Origin: Bursaphelenchus xylophilus | Lineage: Eukaryota > Nematoda > Chromadorea > Rhabditida > Aphelenchoididae | Assembly: GCA_904066235.2 (NCBI GenBank) | Contig: CAJFCV020000005.1 | Span: 10,783,501-10,847,500 of the forward strand | Reading direction: 5' to 3' | DNA: 64,000 nt | Part shown: positions 1 through 11,110 of the stretch, piece after piece | Numbering within the stretch: position 1 is the first letter of the stretch | Layout: every line of letters starts with the position of its first letter | The notes under the pieces: generated by a model | What the model saw: only the letters and a program-made list of their open reading frames with translations | The model's database searches: none | What the model was told of the DNA's origin: nothing | Translations under genes and position numbers: made by a program

Positions 1-610
1 TCCTAGAGCGCGAAAAATAGTAACCATAGAATACCCAAGCAAAGTCTGACGCAAAATCAGGCATTCGAAGCGGTCCATACAGACCAAAAACCACATTGGG
101 TACCAATGTCTCCCATTATATGCAGAACGACCCAAATCAACGCCCAAAATTGGCGTAATCGACCGTAAAATCTGTCTAAATCCTCAGCCTCGCACGTAAC
201 TAACAAACAAAGAGCCCAAAGTGCGACGCTCAAATTTTATATCATATTGTGCACGCATGCCCGGCACAGCGACCAAAAATTCGACACTTACAAGTCGGCC
301 CAGCCGTGAGTTGTTTACGCCGAGGTTGAGCGGTCGTGTTTACCGCCACTTCCTCATTTTTACGACGCCAATTTGACTTGGTATCCGTGGCGGCGCCACG
401 TGCCGCAGATTTCCCGGCCAGGCCCGGAAATCAAACGGCCCGCAGGGCCATTTCGATTATGCGAGCGCGGAATTGAAACGAATCCACCTGGGAGCGGATC
501 CACCCCCATTTCGGAGGGAATTCCAATTTAGCGCGAAGTAAATACGATTAGGTTCGGATGCCCTTCTCTGCGCCGGGTTTCGGCTAGCGAACGTGCTGAA
601 CGAGGAGATG
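1..610. other. No gene seen; unique sequence
   Basis: I see no convincing reading frame or RNA gene here. The stretch around 217-235 matches the end of a family D element (AGTGCGACGCTCA), so it probably carries one decayed D terminus. The rest (300-600) is GC-richer than most of the window and has no repeat I recognise. Confidence 0.4.
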
Positions 611-668
611 AGTCAAGAAAAAGGGGAAATGATGTTGATGAAATTTGGGGCAAACTGTCGCAACATGT

Positions 669-819
669 CTATCTGTCTGTCGGGAAAATAATGAGCATTA
701 TGTCGTTGTGTCGCTGAATTCAAAAGCAGTTTGATTTTGTCGCGACAAAATTGATTTTCTAGAGGGTGATGCGATTTTTGTTGCGACAGAGTGCTCAATA
801 TTTTCCCGACAGACTGATA
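669..819. repeat. Family A MITE, A2 type
   Basis: Both terminal inverted repeats are present (left CTGTCTGTCGGGAAAATAAT, right TTTTCCCGACAGACTGATA), with the A2 interior of GAGCATTATGTCG at the left and GACAGAGTGCTCA at the right. It is flanked by TA. Confidence 0.85.
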
Positions 820-968
820 AAGTACAACAGCTCTCAAAACGTAGTATGTGGAATAATTTTTTGCCTACGACATGCCATACTCTCAAGAAAATGTGCCAAA
901 TATGTGTCATCTATATGTAGAGCACAGAGCATGTCGCGAGAATCACTCCAGCGACTTTGAGAACGGAA

Positions 969-1120
969 TATCAGTATGTCGGAAAAATAACAAGCCCCCT
1001 GTAGCATCGAAAATCGTACTGCCGCCGAGAAAATGAATTTTGTCGCGACAAAACCAAATTGCTAATCGTTTCAGCGACGCGATCGGCGCATGTCCTCATT
1101 GTTTTCCCCACAAAACGATA
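969..1120. repeat. Family A MITE, A2 type, diverged
   Basis: The left end is TATCAGTATGTCGGAAAAATAA and the right end is decayed (TTTTCCCCACAAAACGATA). The A2 interior (GCCGAGAAAATGAATTTTGTCGCGAC) is clear, so this is an older copy. Confidence 0.75.
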
Positions 1121-1419
1121 GTATGGACTTGTCGTGCCTTGGAATCGCCCATCGCCGCTCTAAGTGAAAGACAATTTGATTTATAAAGAATGATTGTGTG
1201 ACACAATCATTTTCTCGTTGGTGATGTAATTTAGGATGCGACAGAATGCTGATTATTCCCCCGACAGACTGATATCGGCCCGTGGGGAAGGTAATGTGGA
1301 ATCAAAGAGCCTTGGAATGATTATCGCTTTGCGACGGCCAGCTGGAATTTTTTGCGCGCGACTGCGACAAGAAAAGACATCTTGCGACAAATCCACATTA
1401 TTTTCCCGACAGACTAATA
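1121..1419. repeat. Two adjoining family A copies
   Basis: The first (about 1135-1274) is a chimera. Its left half has the A1-type CCTTGGAATCGCCCATC, and its right half has the A2-type GACAGAATGCTGATTATT end. The second (1272-1419) is A1 with both termini, ending TTTTCCCGACAGACTAATA. The shared TA between them is typical of how these elements pack together here. Confidence 0.7.
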
Positions 1420-1789
1420 GTATTACAACATCATACGAGCTCTAGTTCTCTCATGTTTTACCCAGCCCTCCCATCAAACCATCAAACGCTATCCCTTACT
1501 ATTGAAGGGTAATTTCAATGACAATAAAAACCGCCCTCGGAGGCATGCGTTTTTCATGGCGTAGGCAGTTTATACGGCCACTTTGCAGATCGGTCCGAAC
1601 TGATAAGAACGCGCAAAAAATATAATAAAATCGACCCGGGGGAGTGAATTGGGGGTTGTAATGGAATAAAAGAACATCATAAAGAATATTCGCTCCATTC
1701 TTATGAGATGGGAAGAAATAAAACGAGAATTCAAGGATAAACAAGTGGTACATACTGCCGTATACACTGTAAGACGAAGAAACAAAGAA
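1420..1789. other. No gene seen
   Basis: The + and - frames here are short and unlike any family I know. No repeat family is recognisable. Confidence 0.35.
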
Positions 1790-2034
1790 CGAATGCCAAA
1801 AAAACGCAACCATTTAGCATCCAGGAAGTATCAAAAATGTGGCAAAATGCATCCCGCTCCAAGGGAAAAAACTACGATTACAAAAGCGAGTCCGCTCTTT
1901 TTGTGAGGAAAATAACGCGTCCTTCAAAACATATTTTTTTTTAGTTGGAGAGGGAGGCATTTTGCTTGATTTTTTGATCCTTCCGGATGCAAAATGGCAC
2001 GTTTTTTGCCACTGGATCAGGTCCCTTACTGTAG
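1790..2034. repeat. Family C fold-back MITE
   Basis: The right arm is well preserved (GAGGGAGGCATTTTGC through GGCACGTTTTTTGCCACTGG to GGTCCCTTACTGTA). The left arm is the inverse of it but diverged at its outer end. The middle has the CGCTCTTTTTGTGAGG motif shared by all C copies. Confidence 0.75.
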
Positions 2035-2238
2035 ATAGCAGCCGACTTTTCTCGTTTTTTCTACCGTAATCTAAGATGTATGATGGAAATTTTGCATTGG
2101 CAACTCCCTGGTACAGATAAGTACACGAGACTATTGAATTCATCCGCCACTTGCAAAGTTCTGGGAGTTTGCTTTCAAAACATGCTTTCTGAACGTTTAG
2201 AAATGTCTGTTTGAACCCTATGTGACAATTCAAGCCAG

Positions 2239-2460
2239 TTACAGTGACGGACCTGCATCAGCGGCAAAAAACGTGCCTTTTTGCATCTGGAAAGTATCAA
2301 AAATGTAGCAAAATACCTCCCTCTCCAAGTAAAAATACTCCGTTTTCAAGGGCGCGCCCTTTCCCTCAGGCTTTTGAAATCGGAGTCTTTTGCTTGGAAA
2401 TGGAGGTATGTTGCCACATTTTTGACACTTCCCGAATGCAAAGTGATATTCACCGGACTG
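2239..2460. repeat. Family C fold-back MITE
   Basis: It starts TACAGTGACGGACCTGCATC and folds back onto ATGGAGGTATGTTGCCACATT...CTTCCCGAATGC. The right outer end is lost. Confidence 0.75.
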
Positions 2461-2955
2461 TTTTAGCTTATCTCAGTTTGACGTGCATGGTTCTTTTAGC
2501 TGTCCGTATGCCTACAATTGTGGACCGCAAAAAAAAAACGCTTTTTGGCCATGTAGCCATTTACTAGCCTTTGAAAATTTAGCTCGCGCTCTGCAGCCGC
2601 ATCCCTGCCATTCAACGATCGTTGCGGTCGAGAGAGCACACGAAACGTGGAGAGCCAACGATACGCTTTTTTCGCCAGATCTTTGCCCGTTTTGGCGCCA
2701 ACAGTAAACATGTTGTTTTTTTCATTTCGCAACAACACTTGTGGCGATTGTGGAGGTCAAGTGTGGAGCTGGTCTTTGAATCTTTGGACATAAAAGCTAA
2801 AAAAAGATGGAAATTAGTTTTTTTGGGGGGTTTAGACCGCGCAACATCGAAAAATACATTAGAAAAATTAGAGAAAAATTCCAAAAAAAAACGAGAAGGC
2901 GAAAAAATGAAAAATAATATTACATGAAAATTGGTCAAAAACTCAAAAAAAAGGT
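2461..2955. other. No gene; family D fragment and A-rich sequence
   Basis: About 2556-2710 matches the core of family D in inverse orientation (GAGAGAGCACACGAAACGTGGAGAG). After it the sequence becomes A-rich (2860-2950) and contains nothing I can name. Confidence 0.45.
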
Positions 2956-3387
2956 CATCAGTATGTCGGAAAAATAATGAGGACTTTTTCGCATTGAAAA
3001 TCGCATCGCCGCCGAGAAAATGAATTGTGTCGCTGCAATCAAATTTCTTTTTTCTTCAGCGACGCGATTGGCACAGCGACATTGCTCATTATTTTCCCGA
3101 CAGACTGGGAATGTGGGTTCGTTGCGCCTTGAAATCATCGCTTTAAGTGAAAAAGAAACTTTTCAACGACACAATTCATTTTCTTGGCGGCGGTGCCATT
3201 TTTGGTGCGACGAAGTGCTCATTATTTTCCCGACAAACTGATATCAACCTGTCGGGAAAATAATATGGCTTTGTCGCGCTTTGGAATCACCTATCATCGC
3301 TTTGCGACGACTGGAGATTACTGCGACAACCAAAATACGAGGCGGCATTCTGCTGCGACAAACCCACATTATTTTCGCGACAAACTG
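2956..3387. repeat. Cluster of three family A MITEs
   Basis: Three copies lie end to end: an A2 copy (2956-3107), an A1/A2 hybrid (3108-3241) and an A1 copy (3240-3387). Each boundary is a right terminus (TTTTCCCGACAxACTG) running straight into the next element. Confidence 0.8.
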
Positions 3388-3807
3388 GAAATTTAATAAT
3401 TTTTTCAATTGCCACAAATTCCATTCCCAAAAAATCACTGTGACCCGCGAAAAGCCGCACAATGTGTGTCACAAAAAAGTTGAATGCATGCCGAAGCAGG
3501 CGCATTGTGCAAGGCGTACACCCATAAAAAGTAAATTTGAAAGGAACGGCCCCGCGAAAACATCATTAATGCCCGCGACAAGTGTTCTCTGAGACAGACC
3601 GGAATGAGGTAAACTTGTTAAGTGGGAACGACCATTCGATTTGTGACAGTTGCAAATGAGCGAATAAAGAGGGAAAATCGGGGTGTTCAAGGTGGTGAGG
3701 ATGATGTAGTAGGCATTTTTACCGCTTTAAAAGTCGGTTGTTCAAAAAGTGACGTCATTTTAGGCCTCATGACGTCATTTTAGGCCTACATTGGGGGATC
3801 TGATCTA
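3388..3807. other. No gene; short tandem duplication
   Basis: Nothing coding is visible. At 3750-3789 a 20-bp unit (TGACGTCATTTTAGGCCTCA) is present twice in a row, each containing the CRE-like palindrome TGACGTCA. The mariner element begins just downstream. Confidence 0.4.
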
Positions 3808-5057
3808 TTAGGTTGTCCCATAAATAGTGTCCCTCTTCGAGAGGGGCAAAATCAAACGTCTATAAAAAACGTAAGCACCAGCCAAATTGCGCAATGTTAC
3901 AACCGTTTTGTAGCTGTGATCTCAGGCTTTCGTTTAATGTATCGCGTGCCAGATTTGGATGAAATTACAGTAATTTAGCGGCAATTCAAAATTGTGGAAA
4001 AAAGGTAGATCCGTGCCATCAACTTGTGTGAGGAAAAACAGGGTGCTAAGGTTTCAGAACCTACACGAAATATCAACGCCATGTTCAGCCAGTGTGTTGT
4101 AATTCCGGTAACGGCGAAACCATGGTTTAAAAAAAATCGACCTGGCCGCGGGGACCCCTAAGATAAAGTGCGTCCTCTCAGCTTTGCGAATTTACCCTGA
4201 GGTCATTGGTAGACAAAAATCATGAAATCAACGTCCGACGCCTTTCTGGGGTTGTGATGGTATCATAATTGCCAGCGGTTAACGGTTCGATGCCGATAGT
4301 TTCAAGAAAAAGCTCGACAAATTCTTCCCATATTAGTGGACCAAAGCCCAGAATGAAGGCACCGGGTTTTTTGCTTTTCCGAGCCGAACATCCAGATTTC
4401 CTGGATCGTACCATGGCTTATGGTGAAAAGTGTATTAACTACGACACCTAGACAAGATTTGGTCAATGAAGCACCCCGGAGTACTACCACAGCACTTCCC
4501 AAATTCTGAGTCCCACTAGAAGACGGTCACGACCACTTTTTGATGGCGTAACGTTAGCTTCGCACAGTACAAATTCCTAGAACCTGCGCAAACAGTAAAT
4601 AACATCCTCTACTGTACCTACATAGGCAATTTGTGGCACAATCTGCCTTCAGCAATACACTGCAGAAGTCCGAAAGTTCTTGGCGGGAACGCCGAACCTC
4701 ACCTTGCAAAAATGACCCTCCGGAATCCAAATTAATAAAGATACGAGACTCTCCCCTATTAGGAGTATTCGTCAAACGTAGCTTATACAGATAACCACCT
4801 GTTCAAGGATCTATCACGTTTCATCCGTGGTAGGGAAATCATCAATTAAGACGCCCTTCAAAAGGCCTTTGAAAATTTCATCGACTCCAGGAGCCGGAGT
4901 TTTGAAGCCACCGGCTTAAACAAGCTCTTGGTACATTCTACAAAGCGTGCTCAAACGGATGATAATTATTTTGATTAAATAGATCGCAGTTACTGCGGTA
5001 AATTTTATTGTTTAATGAAATATTTGGAAGAGGGACACTATTTATGGGACAACCTAA
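3808..5057 (+). mobile_element. Mariner transposon, near full length, decayed
   Basis: The ends are near-perfect inverted repeats of about 32 bp (left TTAGGTTGTCCCATAAATAG at 3808; right its complement ending CCTAA at 5057), flanked by TA on both sides (3806-3807 and 5058-5059). Length 1250 bp, TTAGG start and TA target are all classic for the mariner family. The interior carries a broken transposase on the + strand (separate entry). Sharp ends with a ruined gene suggest the ends have been kept or that decay is mostly by indels. Confidence 0.92.
3990..4972 (+). pseudogene. Mariner transposase pseudogene
   Basis: No frame is open throughout, but successive frames give mariner blocks in the right order. 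Near 4010-4130 there is the N-terminal DNA-binding segment (AINLCEEKQGAKVSEPTRN, then WFKKNRPG). Near 4380-4490 there is the segment around the first catalytic Asp: GEKCINYD, then TRFGQ, a stop and STPE, like the family's DEKW.LYDN..R..QWL..G, with the catalytic D lost. Near 4798-4960 there is the C-terminal block (HLFKDLSRFIRG ... FENFIDS ... LNKLLVHS ... DDNYFD). Several in-frame stops and frame changes separate them. The middle and third catalytic residues cannot be assigned with confidence. It cannot encode an active enzyme. Confidence 0.85.
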
Positions 5058-5109
5058 TATAATATTGCAGAGAGTACGGTAGAAAAATCGACAAAAGTCG
5101 GCTGCTGTC

Positions 5110-5315
5110 TACAGTGCGGGACCTGATCCAGTGGCAAAAAAACGTACCATTCTGCCTCCCTCAAGTATGAAAAATCTGGCAAAATGCTTCCTTCTCCAAG
5201 TGAGAAAACTCAGATTTCAAAAGTGCTTTGAGAGGGAAGCATTTTGCCACATTTTTGATACTTCCCGGATACAAAATGGCATGTTTTTTGCCACTGGATC
5301 AGGTCCCTCACTGTA
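5110..5315. repeat. Family C fold-back MITE
   Basis: Both ends are preserved (TACAGTGCGGGACCTGATCC at the left, GGATCAGGTCCCTCACTGTA at the right). The central part is shortened compared with other copies. Confidence 0.85.
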
Positions 5316-5319
5316 AATT

Positions 5320-5600
5320 TTTTAAATGACGTCTAAATGACGTCATTGTTGGAGTTGAAAAGCTGAATATTTCCATACGAAAAAATCACTTTTTTCCGCG
5401 CGAAAACGGAAAATGGCTAAAAACCGCTTTTCTCTGACCGCTCTCCGCATTTCGCGTACTCTCTCTGCCAAAAAAGTTTGTTGAATATCTCGGCTACGGC
5501 TGCAAAGCGAGAGCTAAAACTTTCAAGAGTTTTTGTGTGGGCTAGACACAACTTGTGTGAAAACTGAAAGGAAAATCTGAGTTCGCATATGACGCAATTG
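5320..5600. repeat. Family D element, truncated at left
   Basis: It contains the D core (CTGACCGCTCTCCGCATTTC, then GTTGAATATCTCGGCT and GCGAGAGCTAAAACTTTC) and a degraded right end (GGAAAATCTGAGTTCGCAT). Confidence 0.65.
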
Positions 5601-5739
5601 AAGATTCTTTATAAAATTGGTTGTAAAATACGATGGTATTTTTTGTACACTTTTTACACACCTTTTTTGACACGTTCGTAATTTTTTTTGGTGCTAGAAA
5701 AAGTCATCCCAAAAAAGACTGGCGCACGGTGCGAAAAGC

Positions 5740-6080
5740 GATAAATTGCACAGTGCAAAATGAAACTTTCTTTTCGCACAGTGCATGTCACAAAAGTCAT
5801 CCTAGCAACTTTACGAACGGACGACTAGTCGTTCCAGAACGTGCGTAGACTTTTTTCGGCTTTTTTTTGCACCGCAAAGTGCAAGCTTCCTGCTTTCAAA
5901 CTGCACTGTGCAGAGGAGTTTTTGGGCCGCGACAAATGTCCATGCACTTTATGAAAGTGCTGTTGGCACTAGTCGCGGTAAAAAGTCCTTGGAATTTTTT
6001 AAAAAAAATTCTGCGACTCCGCACCGTGTATGAACTCATTTCTCGCGGCCCAAGAACTCCTCTGCACAGTGCAGTTCCCA
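5740..6080. repeat. Family B element(s) with large palindrome
   Basis: It holds several TGCAC-N-GTGCA motifs. A long inverted repeat pairs about 5905-5940 (CTGCACTGTGCAGAGGAGTT, then GGGCCGCGA) with 6037-6073 (TCGCGGCCCAAGAACTCCTC, then TGCACAGTGCAG). A family-type terminus (CGTTCCAGAACGTGCGTAGAC) lies at 5832-5852. Confidence 0.65.
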
Positions 6081-6599
6081 TTTTCGCAGCGACAACTCAT
6101 TTTCTTCAGAGTGCGACGGAACTAAAAGCGATAAATTCTCAGTACTTTTTCGAGGCCGAGTAAAAAGTATAATACACCCAAAAAATGATAATTAATCCTT
6201 CTCCATGCTTCCGATTACGGCATAATTTACCGGAACAATTGCCCTATTTTGACTTGCAAAACTCCCTCACGCTCGGGTGATGTGATGCGAACCCCGGGTT
6301 TTGTTCGGGCCATAAATAAAATGATGAGGGTCTTCGGGTTCAAAGGAACTCATCCAAACCGAGAAGAATGGTCAATATTGTCTGAAAGAAAAGGCAGGCC
6401 CGCAAATTTGCCTATTTTCACGTGAATGGGAGTGGTACGGGTTGCACGAAATTGGAAGTATGAGGGTGTAATAATCCTTTGTTCCATGCATAGCTACTAA
6501 CTGGAAATTTCTCTCGCTGTAACTGTAAAGTTACAGCGAATTTGGGAACTAAAGTGGATGTGATCTTTGTATTACTGTTACTGAGAGTTGTTGAATTAA
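6081..6599. other. No gene seen
   Basis: The sequence is mixed, with a GTAACTGTAAAGTTAC palindrome near 6520-6535. No reading frame looks real. Confidence 0.3.
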
Positions 6600-7395
6600 A
6601 TGTTAACCAAAAAAAATTAGAAATTCAAATTTCGCGGGATTTTTTGGCATTCCGTTTCAATTTGTTTTTTAACCGTAAACTAACTTTCAATATGCCCGAG
6701 ATAACTTACATAATGCCTAGATTGGAAAACAATCAAGTATAGGCCAATTTTGTGCAAAAAATCAAAAATTCAAATTTTGCGCCATTTCTTGGCATTCTGT
6801 TTCAATGTCATTTTTTACCGCGAAGCATAAATTTAGGCTTAAAACGTAACCTGAATATAGTAAAAAATTTTTAACAAGCCAATTTTTATCAAAAAAAAAT
6901 CAAAAATTTAAATTTCCCGCCACTTTTTGGCATTCTGTTACAAGGCGGTTTTTGAAGATAAAACGGATTTTGAAAGGCCCAAGATAGCTTAAATAACGCC
7001 TAAGTTGCAAAAAATCGAATCAAAGCCGATTTTGAGCAAACAAATCAAAAATTCAAATTTTCCGCCATTTCTTGGCATTTTGTTTCAAAGCGACTTTTCG
7101 CAAGTGAAAATTTTTCCGAAGACCTATAGTAACCTGAATACTCCCTTAATTGTGAAACAATCAAATTAACCGGCCAATTTATGACCAAGAAGTTCAAAAT
7201 TAAAATTTCCCGCCATTTTTGGCATTCTGTATCAAGGCGGTTTTCGAATGTAAGACGTATTTTTAATCTCCCAGAATAACGTAAATAATACCATACGCGC
7301 AAAGAAACCGAATTAACAAGCCAATTTTTACCAAAAAAGTCAAAAATTCAAATTTATCGCCATTCCTTGGCATTCTGTTTCAAGACCGGCTTGGT
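6600..7395. repeat. Diverged tandem repeat, about 145-bp unit, six copies
   Basis: The phrase CAAAAATTCAAATTT..CGCCATTTCTTGGCATTCTGTTTCAA recurs at about 6619, 6767, 6902, 7044, 7194 and 7341. The spacing is 135-150 bp. The units differ by many substitutions, so the array is old. The TTTGG-CATTCTG block is the best conserved part. Confidence 0.85.
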
Positions 7396-7806
7396 CGTAA
7401 ACAGGGTACTTACGGCTTTTGTAGTAAAATATTTTAAAAGAATAATCAAGGCAAAAGATTTAGAAAACATCGGTAGTTCAAGGTTTTACAACATTCTCCA
7501 TAAAGCAGCTGCATACATAAACTAGAATGGCTTCAAAACTGCGCAAGACTCTTCAAAAAAAAAAAAACCCCCGTTAAAGTGCCTCCCTGAAGGTCCAAAT
7601 TATGCCACTGCTAATATCAATAACCGCAATTGCTTCGGAAGGGGCGATAAAATCTGAAGAGCACTTCCGGCTTCGGCGGGAAAAAACAAACGAATTTGCT
7701 TGCAAGAACTTCCGAAGCTCGTTCGGAACCGGCAAATTTTGGGCAGATCAAAGGAACGACGAAAAGTCCATGGACTTTTCGAAAATGCTAATATTCATGT
7801 TTTATC
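7396..7806. other. No gene seen
   Basis: Apart from a 13-base A run near 7555 there is no repeat or credible reading frame. Confidence 0.3.
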
Positions 7807-7991
7807 AATATCATTTTGTCGGGAAAATAATGTGGATTTGTCGGTGGTTTTCTCGCCTCGTCATGGGCCCAATCTCCAGCCGCGGTTAGTCATCGGAAAG
7901 TGATGAGGGACGATTCAAAGGTGCGAAAAATCCACATTATTTTCCCGACAGACTGATATCCACCTATTTGGATATCAATCTGTCGGGAAAC
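7807..7991. repeat. Family A MITE, A1 type, plus a lone terminus
   Basis: The complete copy spans 7807-7959. About 12 bases after it a single left terminus (ATCAATCTGTCGGGAAA, 7974-7990) stands alone. It is cut off by the start of the family D element. Confidence 0.8.
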
Positions 7992-8000
7992 TGCAGAAAT

Positions 8001-8509
8001 TTGAAGTGCAACGCTCAGAATGATTTTTTTTAACACCTATGCTGGACTCCTAAAAGGTAAGGTTTTTTTAGGTCAAAATTTGACAAACATGTGGTATTTT
8101 TACGCAAATTTTGGCCAAGTTTCATATTTTTTTATTGCCTAAAGGGCAATTGTTGCATGAAAAACAGGTTGTGTGCAGAAATAAGCGGGATTTTTAATCC
8201 GAAAATTGGGAGAAATTCGAGATTTTTTTGCGATTTTCGGCATTGAGTTTGATACCAATTTCTAAAACAGAGGGTAATGTTTTCATAAAAAATCAATTTT
8301 TTCCGCACGGAGCTGGCAAAGATATGGCCAAAAACCGCTTTTCTTTGACCGCTCTCCGCATTTCACGTGCTCTCTCGGCCGCAAAAGTTCGTTGAATATC
8401 TCGGCTGCTGCTGTAAACCGCGAGCAAAAATTTGTGGCAATTGATATGCCGCCTATGTCAGAAATATGTGCAAAATTTGAAGGAAATCTGAGCGCAACAC
8501 TTCAAACAT
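8001..8509. repeat. Family D element, full length (about 509 bp)
   Basis: The left end TTTGAAGTGCAACGCTCAG and the right end CTGAGCGCAACACTTCAAA are inverse copies, which fixes both boundaries. The D core lies near the right half (CTTTGACCGCTCTCCGCATT, 8334-8360). No coding capacity is visible. Confidence 0.8.
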
Positions 8510-8708
8510 TTCCTTTCCCAAAAAAATTTTACTTCCCTCTCTCTGTGAACCCATAACCAACACAGTCCCAGTGTCATGTCGACAGAGTCAACACAAGTGC
8601 ATTACGCACTTGCACGTCATGCGAAACGAGGCGGTAAAGTGCAGCGGGCGATCAGCGTTCATGTTTTGCGGAGTTGGAGCGCTATGAGCGCGGAGTTCGT
8701 ACCAGTTG

Positions 8709-8848
8709 TTCCATAAAGTGCGTAGACTTTCATTCGCTAATTTTCCGCCCTGTGCATTTGACCTTTTTTTCAACAATTGCACAGTGCAAAAAAATTGAAA
8801 AATGCACTGTGCGCCGAGGAAAAAGTCTACGCACTTTATGGAATGACT
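8709..8848. repeat. Family B element
   Basis: The termini TTCCATAAAGTGCGTAGACTT and AAGTCTACGCACTTTATGGAA are perfect inverse copies. Inside, several GCAC-N-GTGC motifs form a fold-back. Confidence 0.88.
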
Positions 8849-8849
8849 A

Positions 8850-9010
8850 TTATCAGTCTGCCGGGAAAATAACGGCGGATCGTCGCAGCAAAATGTCTCG
8901 CCACGCCGCTATCGCGCACCAAATCCCATGCCGCGGCCTGCAGTCGCAAAGCGATGATGGGCGATTCCGAGGCGCGACGATCCGCCGTTATTTTCCCGAC
9001 AGACTGATAG
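8850..9010. repeat. Family A MITE, A3 type
   Basis: Both termini are intact (TATCAGTCTGCCGGGAAAATAA, TTATTTTCCCGACAGACTGATA). The A3 interior starts CGGCGGATCGTCGCAGC and ends GCGCGACGATCCGCCG. It sits within a few bases of the preceding B element. Confidence 0.9.
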
Positions 9011-9174
9011 ACTTTTCTTTTTTCGCACCCCGCCGAATTTTCATCGCGCGACACCTTGTCGCAACGCCGAATTCATTCGCCCGCACAGTCCAAAAAAGTG
9101 TAAAGATGTTTTGGCCCGCCTAGTACGCACATTGCGTCGTGTTTGGTCAATGAACAGAAAATTCCAGCCGGAAA

Positions 9175-10095
9175 TACGGTCCAATTACCGAAAATTTGCT
9201 TGTTTTTGCGCAAATTAACGAATGAATAAAAAGGGAATTAGCGGAGGCTATTGTGAATATCTTTTTGGAGGCTTTGTTTGGAGATTCTTGCGCAAATTTT
9301 GGGGCCAATTTGAGAGGATGGGAAAAACAAAATTTTTTTTTAAAAATTTGAACTTTTACAAGTTCATGTTCACTCCTCGAGTATAGTTCACGTTCACTAC
9401 TCGGGAATGCGCCACACATCAATTCCTGAAAGTTTTAGCACGCGCTTTGCGGGCGCCGCCGAGATATCGAACGATCTGCAGAGAGAGAGTACGGAAAAGG
9501 CGGAGAGCGGTCAGAGAAAAAACATTTTTTGGCCGTATCTTCCGCAGTTTCGTGCGGAAAAAAACTGATTTTTTTGTGGGGATATTCATGTGAGATTCAT
9601 AGCTTTCAGTCGCTTTTGCAAAAAAACCAAGGTTCTTTTTTTGCCAAAAAAGTTGATGAAAATTTGACAAATTTTTGAGAATTTATGGCATGGAAAGTTT
9701 TATGCCTATTTCTACCGCAGATTCAACGTTTTCACCAAAAAAAAACAACTTTTTCCGCGCGAAAATGGCAAAGATATTGCTAAAAATTGCCTTTCTCTTT
9801 GTCTATCCGCATTTCGCGAGCTCTCTCAGCCCTCAAAGATCGTGGAATATCTCAGCTGTCGCTAAAAAGCGAGAGCTAAAACCTTCGGGAATTGATGTGT
9901 GGCCTACACCCGAGATGTGAATTTATAAAAATTCAAATTTTTCGAAAAATTTTGTTTTTCCCATCCTCTCAAAATGGACCCAAATTTGCGCAAGAATCTC
10001 TAAACAAAGCTTCCAAAAAGATATTCAAAATAGCCTCTGCTAATTTCACTTTTATTCATTCGTTAACTTGCGCAAAGACAAGCAAATTTTGGGTA
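9175..10095. repeat. 0.9-kb inverted repeat built from family D sequence
   Basis: Two arms of about 450 bp face each other around 9650. The outer arms (9180-9400 and 9900-10095) match as inverse copies (AAAATTTGCTTGTTTTTGCG against CGCAAAGACAAGCAAATTTT). The inner arms carry the D core in both orientations (GGCGGAGAGCGGTCAGAG at 9500, TATCCGCATTTCGCGAGCTC at 9805). The protein-like strings that come from the arms (such as KASKKIFTIASANS on one side and KASKKIFKIASANF on the other) only reflect this symmetry. Confidence 0.85.
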
Positions 10096-10137
10096 ATAGA
10101 GAAGCAAAGCACAAGCTAAAATTTCCAGCAATTACTG

Positions 10138-10508
10138 TTAGTATGTCTCATAAGTCTAGAAAATTTTTGGGTTTAAGAATCAACGTCTCATTTGGAGGGC
10201 CTATGGAACTGTACTCCTTAATGTTTGGTACTGTTGAAACCTGTGGTGGGCCACCAGATCTATTTTCACAAAGTATATATCCACTTTAAGATCAGCAGGG
10301 AAAATTTTTCTTAATGTCTAGTACAATATCGGGGCAGTGTGGGTAGCAGGTGGACCTTATGTGGCGTTGTCATATACGATTTAGAAGGGCTTTATCTGGG
10401 CTTCAAAACCGTTTATCCCGCATACTCCGTAATGCGTTCCAAAGCTTACAAGAATTCGCAGAAATCGACGACCCAAAATTTTGCAAGACTTATGGGACAC
10501 CCTAATAT
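10138..10508. mobile_element. Mariner-like MITE, about 370 bp
   Basis: The left end TTAGTATGTCTCATAAGTCT and the right end AGACTTATGGGACACCCTAA are imperfect inverse copies extending about 35 bp (both include an AAAATTTTGGGT block). TA follows the right end. The ends resemble mariner termini, but the interior has no transposase. Confidence 0.75.
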
Positions 10509-11110
10509 ATGAATCATGCATGTCTGCAAAATTGAGGCAAATCCATGCATCGGGAAATCGCGCATTTCCCATTACTTTCAGCTTGCAGCCAGCCCGTCAA
10601 CTGCACCGCTAAGCCCTCCCTCAGCACACGTCAACCCACGTGGCGTGGTATTTTGCCCAAAACTCGGTAAAGTGCACCGGGAATGCGCAAGAAAAACGCG
10701 GCGCAATCACCGCCCAAATTGGTGGGTTCGGGGCAAACGGAACATTACATTTGTTGATTACATTCGGACAACAAAAACTCGGTTAGCCGGAGTGTATGTA
10801 ACAGGCGGAAAACACACGCCGCCGGATTGTAATTGCCAGCGGTGCTGTTGAACTTTTGAGGAGGTGTTTCGCGAAAAGGTAGGCGCATTTTTGGTGTCTA
10901 ATTAGATGACAATAAATGGAAATAAATGGGAATGTAGGGGGAAAAATACAATGGGCTTTAGACTCCAACCGGCGAACTATGGAAATGTTTACGCATAGAG
11001 AAATAAATGTATTTATGCAAGTCCAAGTGTCCGGAGATTTGATAAAAAAAAGTGACGCTCTGCTCAGTTAAGTATCAGCACTTTTTAGGATACCGAAACA
11101 CATGTACTAA
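10509..11110. other. No gene assigned
   Basis: A 111-codon open frame (10516-10851, + strand) covers part of it. Its composition (Cys/His/Arg-rich, no recognisable domain) and lack of splice signals do not support a gene. No repeat family is seen. Confidence 0.3.

Noticed and set aside
9147..10119. Similar peptides encoded on opposite strands (KASKKIF..IASAN)
   Set aside because: They result from the two arms of the inverted repeat, not from two related genes.
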